Source: an uncultured Pigmentiphaga sp. (lineage in GTDB: Bacteria; Pseudomonadota; Gammaproteobacteria; Burkholderiales; Burkholderiaceae_B). Taken from it: a stretch of DNA of 64,000 bases. Shown here piece by piece: positions 1 to 8,836 of the stretch. The DNA is taken from assembly GCA_937891425.1 (NCBI GenBank), contig CALAGD010000024.1, positions 124,001 to 188,000 on the forward strand, read 5' to 3'. Within the stretch, counting starts at the first letter, position 1. Every line of letters starts with the position of its first letter. Position numbers and translations under genes: made by a program. The notes beneath the pieces were generated by a model. That model was given only the letters and a program-made list of their open reading frames with translations. It was not told the origin of the DNA and made no database searches.

Positions 1-391
1 GGTCGAAAAAGTAGATCGAGCTGACGAAGCCGTGATTCGTGGGCCCGATGACATCGACGCCGGCATCGACGAGCCGCTGTCTCGCGGCCAGCAGATCGTC
101 CATGGAGTCCACTTCAAGTGCCAGATGGTTGACCCATGCCGGCGTGTTCGGCGAGGGTTCTGACCTCTGGTTGTCGCCCAGGTCGAAGAACGCGATGTAC
201 GAACCATCCTTCATCTCGAAAAAGATGTGTACATAGGGGCAATGTTCGCCCGTACTGGGCACACGCTCGGAACGTATGACGTGCACCAGCGGCAGCCCGA
301 GCAGATCTTCATAGAACCGACGGGTCTCCTCCGCATCGGCGCAACGATAGGCAAAGTGATGCAGCTTCTGGATAGGTACGGCGCTGGACAT
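1..391 (-). CDS. VOC-family (glyoxalase/extradiol dioxygenase fold) protein, 3' end cut by window
   Basis: The visible 130 residues start at ATG 391 and run off the left edge, so the C-terminus is missing. The sequence begins MSSAVPIQKLHHFAYRC and has the paired beta-alpha-beta-beta-beta pattern of the vicinal oxygen chelate fold. A His pair at residues 11-12 opens the first half and a His near residue 89 (VNHLALEV) opens the second; these are the usual metal-ligand positions. VOC proteins include glyoxalases, extradiol ring-cleavage dioxygenases and isomerases, and the visible part does not decide among them. It is the last gene seen in a minus-strand catabolic series, 31 bp after a DUF2783 gene and a flavin monooxygenase, so ring cleavage or an isomerisation after hydroxylation is a reasonable inference. 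The substrate is unknown. Confidence 0.8.
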   Translation of the reverse strand, partial: MSSAVPIQKLHHFAYRCADAEETRRFYEDLLGLPLVHVIRSERVPSTGEHCPYVHIFFEMKDGSYIAFFDLGDNQRSEPSPNTPAWVNHLALEVDSMDDLLAARQRLVDAGVDVIGPTNHGFVSSIYFFD

Positions 392-422
392 GGTTTCCTC
401 CGTAAACCGACGGCAACCTGCA

Positions 423-614
423 TTAAAGGTCTTGTCTGGCAGATTCCAGCAGTGCTTTCAACTTCTCGATGTCGGCGACCTCGTTGGCCATCAACAGAGC
501 CAGCTTGGTCAGCATGAGCTCCGTTTTCTCCGGTGGCACCAGGTCGATGGCATCGGCCAGCAGATCGTAGAACGCCTCGAGGTCGGGCAGTGAAAGGTAT
601 CGCAACGTATTCAT
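423..614 (-). CDS. DUF2783-like small protein
   Basis: A 63-residue acidic, helix-rich protein (MNTLRYLSLPDLEAFYDLL...) whose ATG overlaps the TGA of the upstream flavin monooxygenase in an ATGA (611-614), so the two are translationally coupled. From memory it resembles the DUF2783 family, small proteins of unknown function often found beside class A flavin monooxygenases in proteobacterial aromatic-degradation loci. No catalytic motif is visible. The coupling suggests a dedicated partner or stability factor for the monooxygenase, but that is inference. Reality of the gene is well supported by the overlap and by the following VOC gene on the same strand. Confidence 0.72.
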   Translation of the reverse strand: MNTLRYLSLPDLEAFYDLLADAIDLVPPEKTELMLTKLALLMANEVADIEKLKALLESARQDL

Positions 615-2332
615 GAGCACTGCTCCTTGCTGCCGGCGCCCATGGCCGTGCGCAGGGCCTGATCCAGCCCTTCGCCCGAGACACTCCGCCATCGGGCCGC
701 GACATGCTGATCCGGACGCACCAGATACACGGCTGGCAGGCCGTTGGCTCCGTATTTGTCGAACATGCTGGTACCGCCCGCGGCAATTGTCAGGTCTGCA
801 CACGCCACTTCGCCGGGTTGCCTGCGCACGGCAACGATGGACAGGGGAAGGCCGCGATCGCGCCAACGCTGCACCACGTCGACGACTTCAGGAGCGACGG
901 CCGGATCCTCACAGAAATCCAGGACGAGGAAGCCGGCAGGCAGGTGGTCGAACAGGAAGTCGTCCTCGCCGAGCCGGATGTTGCGCAACACGGCACCCTT
1001 GCGTGGACCTGCTTCGAACATGGCGTCATCGTCACCCCGAGTGTTCAGCGGGGACGTGACGTAGTCGTGCGGCCGCGACGTGCGCCAGTGCAGCAGCGGT
1101 CGCACGAACGGCTGGGTCAGCGTCAGCGAGAGCACTGCGTCGCGCAGCAGGCGGAACCCGCGCGTGGGCGGCGTCATGAAGCGTGTGCTCTTGCCCGCTT
1201 CATCGACGATCTCCTGTGCCGCCGCCACCCGTTCGTGCGAGTAGGTATCGAGCAGGGCGCGCGGCGCCAGCCCCCGATGCACCAGGGCCAGCTTCCAGCC
1301 CAGGTTGTTGGCATCCTGAAAGCCGGTATTTGCGCCACGTACGCCGAAGATGGGCAGCATGTGCGCAGCATCGCCTGCAAAGATGATGCGTCCGTGCACA
1401 TAATCTGTGAGCGTCATGGCGTAGGCCGAGTACACGGAACACCAGTCGAGCTCCCATTCCACACCGGCCTGCCCCACCATGGCAAGCTGCTCATTGATGC
1501 GGGCAAACAGCGACTCGCGGCTGAGGGCCTGTTCCGGCGTCTCGCCTGCGGGCAGCTGGTAGTCGATACGCCAGATGTCGTGCGGCGCGCGGTGCATCAA
1601 CACCGTATTGCCCGGATTCCAGGACGGATCGAAGTACGCTCGACGCCGGGTCTCGAAAGGAAGTTTCACGCGGATATCGGCAATGACGAAGCGGCCCTGG
1701 TACGAGTCCCCGACCATGCGCAGCCCCAGCGCCTGCCGGAGAGTGGATCGTGCCCCGTCGGCCGCAATGACCCAGTCTGCCCGGAGCGCATACTCACCTT
1801 CGGGCGTATCTACCCGCAGCGTGACGCCGTCGTCGTCATGGCCATCAATGCCGATGACACGACTGGCCCATCGCAACTCGACCAGGGGGTTCGCCTCGAT
1901 CTGCTCGATGAGGTACTGCTCGAGATACTGCTGCTGCAGATTGGTAGCCGGGAAGAAGCGATCATCGTCATCGTGCCCCATGTCCATGTGGAACACCGGC
2001 TCGCCACGAAAGAAAGAAATTCCGTATTGCCATGGCAACCCGTCGCGCGCAATGCGTTCGGCCACACCCACCTGCTGCAGTATCTCCATGGAGCGGCGCG
2101 TGTACGCCAGCGCCCGGCTGCCTTCGGATACCTGACGCTCAGCGGTCAGGATCACGCTGGGAATGCCGAACCGCGCCAGCTCGAGGGCAGCCACCAGGCC
2201 TATGGGCCCCGCGCCCACGATGGTCACCGGATGCCGGACCTGCTCGCCACGCAACTCGGGCGGAGGCTGGAACGGAAAAACCTTGTAGTCGTAGTAGATC
2301 GAAAAGCGTGGAGTTGATACTGGCTGATGCAT
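611..2332 (-). CDS. FAD-dependent class A aromatic monooxygenase (PheA/TfdB/MhpA family)
   Basis: A 573-residue flavoprotein hydroxylase. An N-terminal extension of about 34 residues precedes the FAD dinucleotide-binding motif GAGPIG (40-45). The DG motif lies at AADGARS (191-197), and the second FAD motif at FAGDAAHMLP (318-327) is followed by GANTGFQDANNLGWKL. A C-terminal thioredoxin-like domain follows, as in phenol and 3-hydroxyphenylpropionate hydroxylases. Such enzymes use NAD(P)H and O2 to hydroxylate phenolic rings. An upstream reading frame extends to 2509 into the IclR gene; I chose ATG 2332 because it avoids that overlap, though ATG 2377 is possible. Its stop overlaps the DUF2783 gene. 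The exact phenolic substrate cannot be read from the sequence. Confidence 0.85.
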   Translation of the reverse strand: MHQPVSTPRFSIYYDYKVFPFQPPPELRGEQVRHPVTIVGAGPIGLVAALELARFGIPSVILTAERQVSEGSRALAYTRRSMEILQQVGVAERIARDGLPWQYGISFFRGEPVFHMDMGHDDDDRFFPATNLQQQYLEQYLIEQIEANPLVELRWASRVIGIDGHDDDGVTLRVDTPEGEYALRADWVIAADGARSTLRQALGLRMVGDSYQGRFVIADIRVKLPFETRRRAYFDPSWNPGNTVLMHRAPHDIWRIDYQLPAGETPEQALSRESLFARINEQLAMVGQAGVEWELDWCSVYSAYAMTLTDYVHGRIIFAGDAAHMLPIFGVRGANTGFQDANNLGWKLALVHRGLAPRALLDTYSHERVAAAQEIVDEAGKSTRFMTPPTRGFRLLRDAVLSLTLTQPFVRPLLHWRTSRPHDYVTSPLNTRGDDDAMFEAGPRKGAVLRNIRLGEDDFLFDHLPAGFLVLDFCEDPAVAPEVVDVVQRWRDRGLPLSIVAVRRQPGEVACADLTIAAGGTSMFDKYGANGLPAVYLVRPDQHVAARWRSVSGEGLDQALRTAMGAGSKEQCS

Positions 2333-2468
2333 GGACTGCGTGACCTCGACCTTGGGCACCCGCCCCGTGGCACGCATCCGCCGCGGATTGGCTGCGCCTC
2401 CTTCACCCTCGACCCGCCAGCGACTGAGTGGCCGGCGAGTCCCTTTTTCTCCTGCCTGGTGCGGCATT

Positions 2469-3362
2469 CTAGGACGCCGACGAAGAAGTGTCAAAATCTG
2501 ATACTTCAACTGTCGTCACGGTGGCCCGTCGTACGCTTTGCAACACCTGCGCCACGTTCTGCCCCATGCGCGCACAATAAGCCTGCGTCAGCCCGATAAG
2601 ACCATCCAGATTCACCAGCGACTCCCGTTCACGATTGAAGACGACGGACAGGCTGGCCACGACCTCCTGCTCGCTTGCAATCGGCACCCCCACGCCGATG
2701 ACCGGCTCATCGATCTCGCCACGCGACACGTAGAACCCCCGTTCACGGATTGCCGCGAAATAGTCTCTGAACGCACCGTATCCGGAGGCGATCGCCAGCA
2801 CGTCGGGGTGCGCCTGGAAGCGCTCGTACAGACGACGCAGGCGAGCCGGGCCGAGATGGGCGACGAGGGCTTTCGAAGTACCACGAAACAGGGGCAAAGG
2901 ACGTCCGCGCCCGAACGAGATATCCGCCGAGTGGCGCCCAGGTTGCTCGTGGATGGTGACGATCTCGTCACCATACATGCGCACCAGCATGGTACTGAAG
3001 CCAAGCATGTCGGTGAGCTCCTCCATGACGGGCCGGCAGGCAAGCAGCACCGGATCGGAGCGGCGGATGCGGTAGTCGAGCTCGATGATGCGTGCACCCA
3101 GCGCGTAACGCCCGGCCAGGCGAGTAAGAAAACCAGCGCGCACCAGTTCCTTGACGTACCGGAAAGCAGTAGGCCGCGACACACCGACGCGATCCGCGAT
3201 TTCCTCGGCGCTCAGCGTGATCGTGTCTTCGGAATACAGGTCGAGCACCTCGACCATCTTGCTCAGCATGGAGCCGCGCTCGGCCGCGACGGCGGGCGAA
3301 CCCGACCGGGGCCGCACCGACCCGGCGCGGCGAGCATCTTCTGGCATGGACTCGGCAGTCAT
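2469..3362 (-). CDS. IclR-family transcriptional regulator
   Basis: About 297 residues. After a 30-residue polar leader comes a winged helix-turn-helix (LSAEEIADRVGVSRPTAFRYVKE, about 50-72), then an IclR effector-binding domain with the typical YGDEIVTIHEQPG and GVGVPI segments. IclR proteins bind small aromatic or organic acids and control adjacent catabolic genes as activators or repressors. It lies between the racemase-like gene and the monooxygenase, all on the minus strand, so it probably controls this cluster. The frame opens at a TTG (3383); ATG 3362 or 3347 are likelier starts, and none has a strong ribosome-binding site. Its end overlaps the longest possible upstream extension of the monooxygenase frame. 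Confidence 0.88.
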   Translation of the reverse strand: MTAESMPEDARRAGSVRPRSGSPAVAAERGSMLSKMVEVLDLYSEDTITLSAEEIADRVGVSRPTAFRYVKELVRAGFLTRLAGRYALGARIIELDYRIRRSDPVLLACRPVMEELTDMLGFSTMLVRMYGDEIVTIHEQPGRHSADISFGRGRPLPLFRGTSKALVAHLGPARLRRLYERFQAHPDVLAIASGYGAFRDYFAAIRERGFYVSRGEIDEPVIGVGVPIASEQEVVASLSVVFNRERESLVNLDGLIGLTQAYCARMGQNVAQVLQSVRRATVTTVEVSDFDTSSSAS

Positions 3363-3429
3363 GGACGAAATAGTCTCGAACAATGATACTTAAGCCTGCC
3401 ATAGCATAGCCCGAGCCCGTGGAAAGGGG

Positions 3430-4710
3430 CTATCCGTCCTCCGCCTGCTGCACGATGCCGCGCGCCAGCAGGTTTCGGATTTCATCGGCCTCGAACCCGG
3501 CGTCATGCAGTACCGCCAGGGTCGCGGCTCCCTCAACTGCTACCGGCTGACACGGGCCCGCGGGCGTGCGGGTGAACCGCGGAGCCGGCGCGGGCTGCGT
3601 GATTCCATTGACTGTCGCGAAGCTGCCGCGGGCCCGGTTATGCGGGTGCCGTGGCGCTTCATCAAGATCCAGCACCGGTGCAAAGCACACGTCCGTACCC
3701 TCCAGCAGCTCGCACCACGCATCCCGTGTCCGTTGCCGGAACACGGCGGCCAGCTTTTCCTTGAGACTGGGCCATTGCTGCGGATCCCACTGGGCATCGA
3801 ACGCGGGATCATCCAGTCCGCATTTCTCCCGCAGCAGCTGGTAGAACTTCGGCTCCATCGAGCCGATGGAGATGTAGCGACCATCGGCACACTGATAGAC
3901 GCCATAAAAGTGTGCGCCGCCGTCTCCGTTGTTGGTACCGGCATGCAGGTTCCATAACCCGGCGCTACGCCATCCGTAGATGAGCGCCGCCAGCAGGGCC
4001 GAGCCTTCACATATGGAAGCGTCAACGACCTGACCACGGCCGGAGCTGCGCGCCTCGAGAATGGCGCACACCAGCCCGAACGCGAGGAGCATGCCGCCTC
4101 CGCCGAAGTCGCCGGCGAATCCGGGCGTGGGTACTGGAGGTTGCCCTGGCCTGCCGGTGGCATGCAGTACTCCGCTCAGTGCCGTGTAATTGATGTCATG
4201 CCCGGCGGCATGCGCCAGCGGCCCGGTCTGTCCCCAGCCCGTCACCCGCCCGTAGACAAGTGCCGGGTTCCTGTTGAGGCACGGCTCCGGGCCCAGTCCC
4301 AGCGATTCCATCACGCCGGGCCGGTAGCCCTCGATGAGCGCATCCGCGCGCTCCACCAGCCGGAACACGACGTTCTGTGCGCCAGGCTGCTTCAGGTCGA
4401 TGACGATCGATTCACGACCGCGCGCCAGCACGTCACTGTGGCGCGCCGTCAGGGCCGCCATTCCTCCCGACGGCCCGCCCGGACGGGGCCGGTCCACGCG
4501 GATGACCCGCGCCCCCATGTCGGCCAGCATCATGCCGGCGAACGGCGCCGGGCCCAGTCCCGCCATTTCGATGACCGTGACATTGGCCAGTGGCCCCTGG
4601 CGCACACGGTCGCCGGGGGCGGTGCGCTCGGCACCCGCCACTTCCGCCTGCCCGGCTGCGGCATGCAGCCCTTCAGCCCGGGCCTCTTGATGATCAGGAT
4701 TGCTATGCAT
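3430..4710 (-). CDS. CaiB/BaiF CoA-transferase family protein, alpha-methylacyl-CoA racemase-like
   Basis: A 426-residue member of the family III CoA-transferase fold. The signature of the racemase branch is visible: GHDINYTALSG with His171, and AGDFGGGGM with Asp201. Their spacing of 30 matches His126 and Asp156 of the characterised Mycobacterium tuberculosis enzyme MCR. Racemases of this branch interconvert 2R- and 2S-methyl acyl-CoA esters before beta-oxidation, although some relatives transfer CoA. An unusual polar N-terminal extension of about 40 residues precedes LANVTVIEMAG. It sits 74 bp downstream of the enolase-superfamily gene. The racemase branch implies a 2-methyl or 2-aryl acyl-CoA intermediate in the pathway; this is inference from family membership. 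Confidence 0.82.
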   Translation of the reverse strand: MHSNPDHQEARAEGLHAAAGQAEVAGAERTAPGDRVRQGPLANVTVIEMAGLGPAPFAGMMLADMGARVIRVDRPRPGGPSGGMAALTARHSDVLARGRESIVIDLKQPGAQNVVFRLVERADALIEGYRPGVMESLGLGPEPCLNRNPALVYGRVTGWGQTGPLAHAAGHDINYTALSGVLHATGRPGQPPVPTPGFAGDFGGGGMLLAFGLVCAILEARSSGRGQVVDASICEGSALLAALIYGWRSAGLWNLHAGTNNGDGGAHFYGVYQCADGRYISIGSMEPKFYQLLREKCGLDDPAFDAQWDPQQWPSLKEKLAAVFRQRTRDAWCELLEGTDVCFAPVLDLDEAPRHPHNRARGSFATVNGITQPAPAPRFTRTPAGPCQPVAVEGAATLAVLHDAGFEADEIRNLLARGIVQQAEDG

Positions 4711-4784
4711 GGCAACTTGACATGAATGTGGATCTACCCGACCGAGGCATGAAGGGATGCCTCCGTTGCAGGTTCCGCCTGCGC

Positions 4785-5957
4785 TCAGAGCTCAACCGTA
4801 CGCGGCGACTTGCCCGGCGTGCGATTCCTCACGAGGAATTCCTCGTTCAGATCGATTCCCAGCCCGGGGCCCTCGTTGGGATAGGTCACGCCGTTCTCGA
4901 ACCGCGGAACGTTCATCGCGAGGTCGGCGCCGGCCGGAATGTCCTTGCTGTTCCAGACGTTGTGGATCATCAAGGGTCCGAGCGACTCATTGAGGAACTG
5001 GGAAGCCCACTGATTGGCCGTCCACAGATGTACCGCCGGGCTATGTTCGAGGCCCGAACCGATCATGCAGCCACACATGACCGGCAGACCCGACAGCCGC
5101 GCGAGCGCCAGCCACCGCTGCGATTTCACCAGCCCCCCTGCCTTCTGCAGCTTGATGAACAGGCCATCGGCCGCACGACGATCGATGATTTCCTTGATGT
5201 GATGCAGCTCCTGCGCGGCTTCATCGGCATAGATGGGGGTACGTACCTGACCACGCAGGCGTGCCAGACCCTCGATGTCCCAGTAGGGCAAGGGCTGCTC
5301 GATCAGCTCGAGGTTCAGCGGATCAAGTGCGCGAATGACACGCAACGCCTGTTCGTAATTCCAGAAGCCGTTGGCGTCGACGGTGAGCCGCACATGGGGA
5401 CCGACCGTCTCGCGTACCGCACGCGCCATGGCGATGTCGTCGTCCAGTGTGCCATGCCCGGTTTTCATCTTGAGCAGCGAGAAACCATGCGCCAGCGCGA
5501 CCTTGGCCTCTTCGGCCACTTCGTCCGGCGTTCCGGCGGACAGCACCCACCCGAGTTGCGCGCCTTCGGTGGTACGGCCACCCAGCAACTCGTACACCGG
5601 CACCTGGTAATGCTTGCCCTTGAGGTCGTGCAACGCGAAGTCGACCAGCGCTTTCGCCTGGTAGTTGTCGCGCACCAGCAGGTCCATCTTGCCCACGATC
5701 TTTTCGATCTTGCGCGGATCCTCCCCGAGCAGAATGCGCGGCGCGATGACGTCGCAGATGATTCCCATCATGGAATCCTGCAGCTCTCCGCGATACCAGG
5801 ACGAGGTATCGCCGGAATCGGCAATCCCCACGGTTCCGTCATCCGCCGTGATCCTGAGCACGAGACTATGGATGGCCGTAATCCGGGTATTCGGCATGAT
5901 CACTGGCTTCTTCATGGGCGAGGAAACCGGAATGCATTCGACTTTGACGATTTTCAT
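4785..5957 (-). CDS. Enolase-superfamily enzyme, mandelate racemase/muconate lactonizing type
   Basis: A 390-residue enzyme with the N-terminal capping domain and TIM-barrel catalytic domain of the enolase superfamily. The KxK motif is at LLKMKTG (Lys163, Lys165). Metal ligands are Asp194 (VDANGFW), Glu220 (LIEQPLP) and Asp245 (ADEAAQ), and a Lys at 269 (LFIKLQKAGG) closes the barrel. Lysines on both faces define the muconate-cycloisomerase/dipeptide-epimerase subgroup rather than the mandelate racemase subgroup, which uses a His-Asp pair. Lactonisation, epimerisation and o-succinylbenzoate-type dehydration are all known in this subgroup, so the reaction is open. It follows the Bug gene by 21 bp, which makes it likely that it acts on the imported compound or a product of it. 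Confidence 0.87.
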   Translation of the reverse strand: MKIVKVECIPVSSPMKKPVIMPNTRITAIHSLVLRITADDGTVGIADSGDTSSWYRGELQDSMMGIICDVIAPRILLGEDPRKIEKIVGKMDLLVRDNYQAKALVDFALHDLKGKHYQVPVYELLGGRTTEGAQLGWVLSAGTPDEVAEEAKVALAHGFSLLKMKTGHGTLDDDIAMARAVRETVGPHVRLTVDANGFWNYEQALRVIRALDPLNLELIEQPLPYWDIEGLARLRGQVRTPIYADEAAQELHHIKEIIDRRAADGLFIKLQKAGGLVKSQRWLALARLSGLPVMCGCMIGSGLEHSPAVHLWTANQWASQFLNESLGPLMIHNVWNSKDIPAGADLAMNVPRFENGVTYPNEGPGLGIDLNEEFLVRNRTPGKSPRTVEL

Positions 5958-5978
5958 GATGTTGCTCGAGACTTGAAA

Positions 5979-6992
5979 TTACTGCGCCTGAAAGTTCGAT
6001 TCACGTACCTGCTCGGCCCAAAAGGCGATCGAGCGCGACCAGATGTCTTCCAGCTCCTTGGGCGAACCATAATTCGCGATCATGCCCGTTGCATTGAAGC
6101 GCTCGACCACTTCCGGCATCCGGAACATCTGTTCGGTTGCCTTCACCAGCTTGTCACGCAGGGCCGGATCGATCTTGGCCGACGCATAGACCGCCACGAA
6201 GTTGTCGGTGGGCATCGTGATGCCAAGCTCGCGGAACGTGGGGGTATCCGGCAACAGCGGCGAGCGCTGGTCCGCGGCAATTCCCAGCACGCGCAGCTTG
6301 CCTGCCTTCACGTGCTCGGTAAGCGCATCACAGGGAACAATGATTGCCGGAACCTGGTTGCCCAGTGCATCGGTAATTGCCGGGGCAGCGCCGCGATAGG
6401 TCACTGCCTGCAGGTCGACGCCGAAATGCTTGCCGACGACGTAACCAACAAAATGCGCCTGGGAACCCGGCGCGGGGACGCCGTAGTTCGCGTACCTGGC
6501 CTCACGCTTTGCCAGCTCCACGTACTCCTGCAGGGTACGGGCAGGCGATTCCCCCGGCACCGCCAGGCAGGTGTAGAACGTCATCACGCGCGCAATGGGG
6601 GCAAGGTCGCGCTTCACGTCGAAACCCGGATCCTTCAGGATCAGCGGCAGCATCAGCACCTGGTGATCGATGGTCATCATCACCAGGTTGTTGTTCTCGG
6701 GCCCCCGGGCGAGCGCGTGCACGGCGATCAGACCACCGGCACCGGGGCGGTTTTCGACGATGCCGTTCACGCCAAGCAGCTGGCCCAGGGCATCGGCATA
6801 AATGCGCGCGAGCGTGTCGGTTCCCGCCCCGGCCGGGAATCCGACAATGATCCGCACCGTATTGTTGGCATCCTGAGCCTGCACGGACGGTGTCTGCATC
6901 AGCACCGACGCGCCCAACAGAGCTCCCATGGCCACGTGACGCAGCTGGCTGAAGCGTCTGAATATTTGCCACACAAACCTCGGATACTGCAT
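5979..6992 (-). CDS. Bug-family tripartite tricarboxylate transporter (TctC-like) substrate-binding protein
   Basis: A 337-residue periplasmic binding protein. The Sec signal peptide covers about residues 1-39, ending near SVQAQDA. The mature part starts VRIIVGFPAGAGTDTLARI, the ligand-loop signature of Bug proteins, followed by ENRPGAGG and VTYRGAAPAITD. Start ATG 6992 was chosen for its strong AAGGAG box nearby. Bug proteins bind carboxylated or aromatic compounds and deliver them to TctAB membrane partners, or signal to sensors. No tctA or tctB gene is in the window, so this is an orphan binder as is common in Alcaligenaceae. It heads a tight series with the enolase-superfamily gene. Confidence 0.92.
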   Translation of the reverse strand: MQYPRFVWQIFRRFSQLRHVAMGALLGASVLMQTPSVQAQDANNTVRIIVGFPAGAGTDTLARIYADALGQLLGVNGIVENRPGAGGLIAVHALARGPENNNLVMMTIDHQVLMLPLILKDPGFDVKRDLAPIARVMTFYTCLAVPGESPARTLQEYVELAKREARYANYGVPAPGSQAHFVGYVVGKHFGVDLQAVTYRGAAPAITDALGNQVPAIIVPCDALTEHVKAGKLRVLGIAADQRSPLLPDTPTFRELGITMPTDNFVAVYASAKIDPALRDKLVKATEQMFRMPEVVERFNATGMIANYGSPKELEDIWSRSIAFWAEQVRESNFQAQ

Positions 6993-7064
6993 GGTCGTCT
7001 CCTTTTCTCTAATCGACAGGCAGGGCGACAGCGTGCCCGCGGCCCGGCCGGTCCAAGGTATTTG

Positions 7065-7074
7065 TATGATCATA
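7065..7074. promoter_or_regulatory. 10-bp palindrome TATGATCATA in the Bug gene leader
   Basis: A perfect 10-bp palindrome lies in an AT-rich patch of an otherwise GC-rich 143-bp gap between the aldehyde dehydrogenase stop and the Bug start, about 75 bp before the Bug ATG. It could be an operator for a dimeric regulator or part of a promoter for the Bug-enolase-racemase series. No convincing -35/-10 pair is visible, so the role is tentative. Confidence 0.3.
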
Positions 7075-7135
7075 TGGCCAGCCCGGATCCGGCACACCCC
7101 GTCACCCCGTACATTGGCATGAAATCGGGACATGC

Positions 7136-8599
7136 TCACAACGGATACGACGGAGGAACGCTCCGCACGGTCATCCATTGCCATTGCGTGAACTCATCCC
7201 AGTTGGCGGGCCCGCCATGGCGAGAGCCGTTGCCCGAGGCTCCTCGTCCGCCCATGGGCATGGTGCCGTCGTCATTGACAGGCTGGTCGTTCACATGCAC
7301 AAGGCCTACCTTCAACTTCGCGGCAATGGCCAGGCCGCGCCCTACGTTGGCCGTATGGATGCCGGCAGACAATCCGTACTCGGTATCGTTGGCCAGGCGC
7401 ACGGCTTCTTCGTCGGTACTGAACCGGGTAATCGACACGACCGGACCGAAGATCTCCTCGCGGAATGCAGGCATGTCGGGCGTGATATCCGCCAGCACGG
7501 TCGGAGCATAGAACTGGTCCTTGAAGGTACCTCCAGCCACCAGGCGAGCACCCATGGCAACCGACTCATCGACGATGCGCGCCACACGTTCCACCTGCTT
7601 GCGGGTAATGATGGGTCCGACGGCCACGGCCTCGGTATGGGGGTTGCCTACCGGCAACGCCCGTGCCTTTTCGGCCATCCGTTCGATATACGCATCGGCA
7701 ATGGCCTCGTGCACCAGGTGTTTGCCCGCGCTCATGCAGATCTGCCCCTGGTGCAGCCACGATGCCCACGCGCCGCCACTTGCCGCAAGATCCAGGTCCG
7801 CGTCATCCAGAATGATGAAGGCGTTCTTGCCTCCCAGCTCGAGCGCAACCTTTTTCAGATGGCGGCCCGCCAGCTCGCCCACGCGCCGACCCACCGCAGT
7901 GGAACCCGTGAATGAAACCATTGCCACATCCGGGTCGGTCACCAGCGCTTCTCCCGCCTCGGCCCCTCCTGGCAACATGTGAAAAAGCCCCGCGGGCATG
8001 CCCGCCGCTTCGAGCAGGCAGGCAAGCAGTACGCCTCCGCTGACCGGCGTACGCGGGTCGGGCTTCAGCACCACCGCATTGCCCGTGGCCAATGCAGGCA
8101 GGCACGCCCTGCTGCTGAGCAGGAATGGAAAATTGAACGGCGAAATGACACCCACGACGCCGTGGGGCACGCGCCGGGCCTGGCTCAGGCACCCCGGCGG
8201 GCTCGGCAGAATGAGGCCTTGCGACTGGGTCTGCATTGCCGCTGCCTCGTGCAGCAGATGCAGGACCGAGTCGATCTCGAATGCCGCCTTGGGCGCGATG
8301 CCGCCGGTTTCCCGCACGATCCATTCGGAAAACGCGGCACGGTGCTGTTCGAGCAGGAGCGCCGCCTTGCGAAATACCCCCGCGCGCTCGGCGTAATGCA
8401 GGCGCTCCCACTGCGGCTGTACGGCTGCCGCGTTCTGCGCGGCACGCCTGATGTCATCCGGGCTGGCCTTGCCAACAGTTGCCAGGCGCGCGCCGGTGGC
8501 GGGCTCGATCACGTCGATCGTTCCCCCCTCCAGCTGTCTCCATGTGCCGCTATACCCTTTGTTCGACCATTTTTCCGGCGTGATCAAGTCGTTTGCCAT
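7136..8599 (-). CDS. NAD(P)-dependent aldehyde dehydrogenase, benzaldehyde dehydrogenase (XylC)-like
   Basis: A 487-residue aldehyde dehydrogenase with Asn156 (PFNFPF), general base Glu254 (LELGGKNAF) and nucleophile Cys288 (HQGQICMSAGKH). Recalled comparison places it closest to NAD-dependent benzaldehyde dehydrogenases, which share the SPFNFP, GNAVVLKPD, HQGQICM and VHINDQP-type segments and an early EKW motif. It would oxidise an aromatic or other hydrophobic aldehyde to the acid. ATG 8599 was chosen over upstream in-frame codons because it carries a GAGAGG box and fits the family length. It is divergent from the acyl-CoA dehydrogenase gene; the TetR operator at 8778 lies in the shared 237-bp gap and may affect both. 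Confidence 0.88.
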   Translation of the reverse strand: MANDLITPEKWSNKGYSGTWRQLEGGTIDVIEPATGARLATVGKASPDDIRRAAQNAAAVQPQWERLHYAERAGVFRKAALLLEQHRAAFSEWIVRETGGIAPKAAFEIDSVLHLLHEAAAMQTQSQGLILPSPPGCLSQARRVPHGVVGVISPFNFPFLLSSRACLPALATGNAVVLKPDPRTPVSGGVLLACLLEAAGMPAGLFHMLPGGAEAGEALVTDPDVAMVSFTGSTAVGRRVGELAGRHLKKVALELGGKNAFIILDDADLDLAASGGAWASWLHQGQICMSAGKHLVHEAIADAYIERMAEKARALPVGNPHTEAVAVGPIITRKQVERVARIVDESVAMGARLVAGGTFKDQFYAPTVLADITPDMPAFREEIFGPVVSITRFSTDEEAVRLANDTEYGLSAGIHTANVGRGLAIAAKLKVGLVHVNDQPVNDDGTMPMGGRGASGNGSRHGGPANWDEFTQWQWMTVRSVPPSYPL

Positions 8600-8774
8600 C
8601 TGGCGACCTCTCATGTTCTGGCAGAAACGGACGGATGCCTGCGCGATGCGGCATGACCTGCCTTCCAACCCGGCTCGCGCCGCATCACGCAACGTCATCA
8701 TGCAATGACGACCTCAACCTCAACCCATGCAGGACTGCAAGCGTGGCTCAGACTGTAATGGAGCGCACGACATT

Positions 8775-8803
8775 TTGTCAACCAACTGGTTGGTTGATAT
8801 CAT
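8775..8803 (+). promoter_or_regulatory. Probable sigma-70 promoter of the acyl-CoA dehydrogenase gene
   Basis: TTGTCA (8775-8780), a 17-bp spacer and TATCAT (8798-8803) form a near-consensus promoter reading toward the dehydrogenase start at 8837. The whole spacer is the palindromic operator, so a bound repressor would cover the region between -35 and -10. Confidence 0.7.
8778..8797 (+). promoter_or_regulatory. TetR-type operator, copy 1
   Basis: TCAACCAACTGGTTGGTTGA has two perfect 9-bp arms around a central TG. The identical 20-bp sequence occurs in the same orientation relative to its gene upstream of the CoA-transferase-tetR pair (12236-12255). A palindrome of this size and the neighbouring TetR gene make it that protein's likely binding site, overlapping the promoter of the acyl-CoA dehydrogenase gene. 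Confidence 0.8.
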
Positions 8804-8836
8804 AACGTCGCTTTCCCGTCTTTCTGGAGAATTGCG

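Noticed and set aside
704..2317. A 537-codon plus-strand frame opposite the first flavin monooxygenase
   Set aside because: The minus strand has FAD motifs in order; the plus-strand frame has none.
4590..7511. A 973-codon open frame on the plus strand, opposite the enolase-superfamily and Bug genes
   Set aside because: It is a codon-position shadow of high-GC genes on the minus strand that carry full family motifs; it has no domain likeness and no ribosome-binding site.
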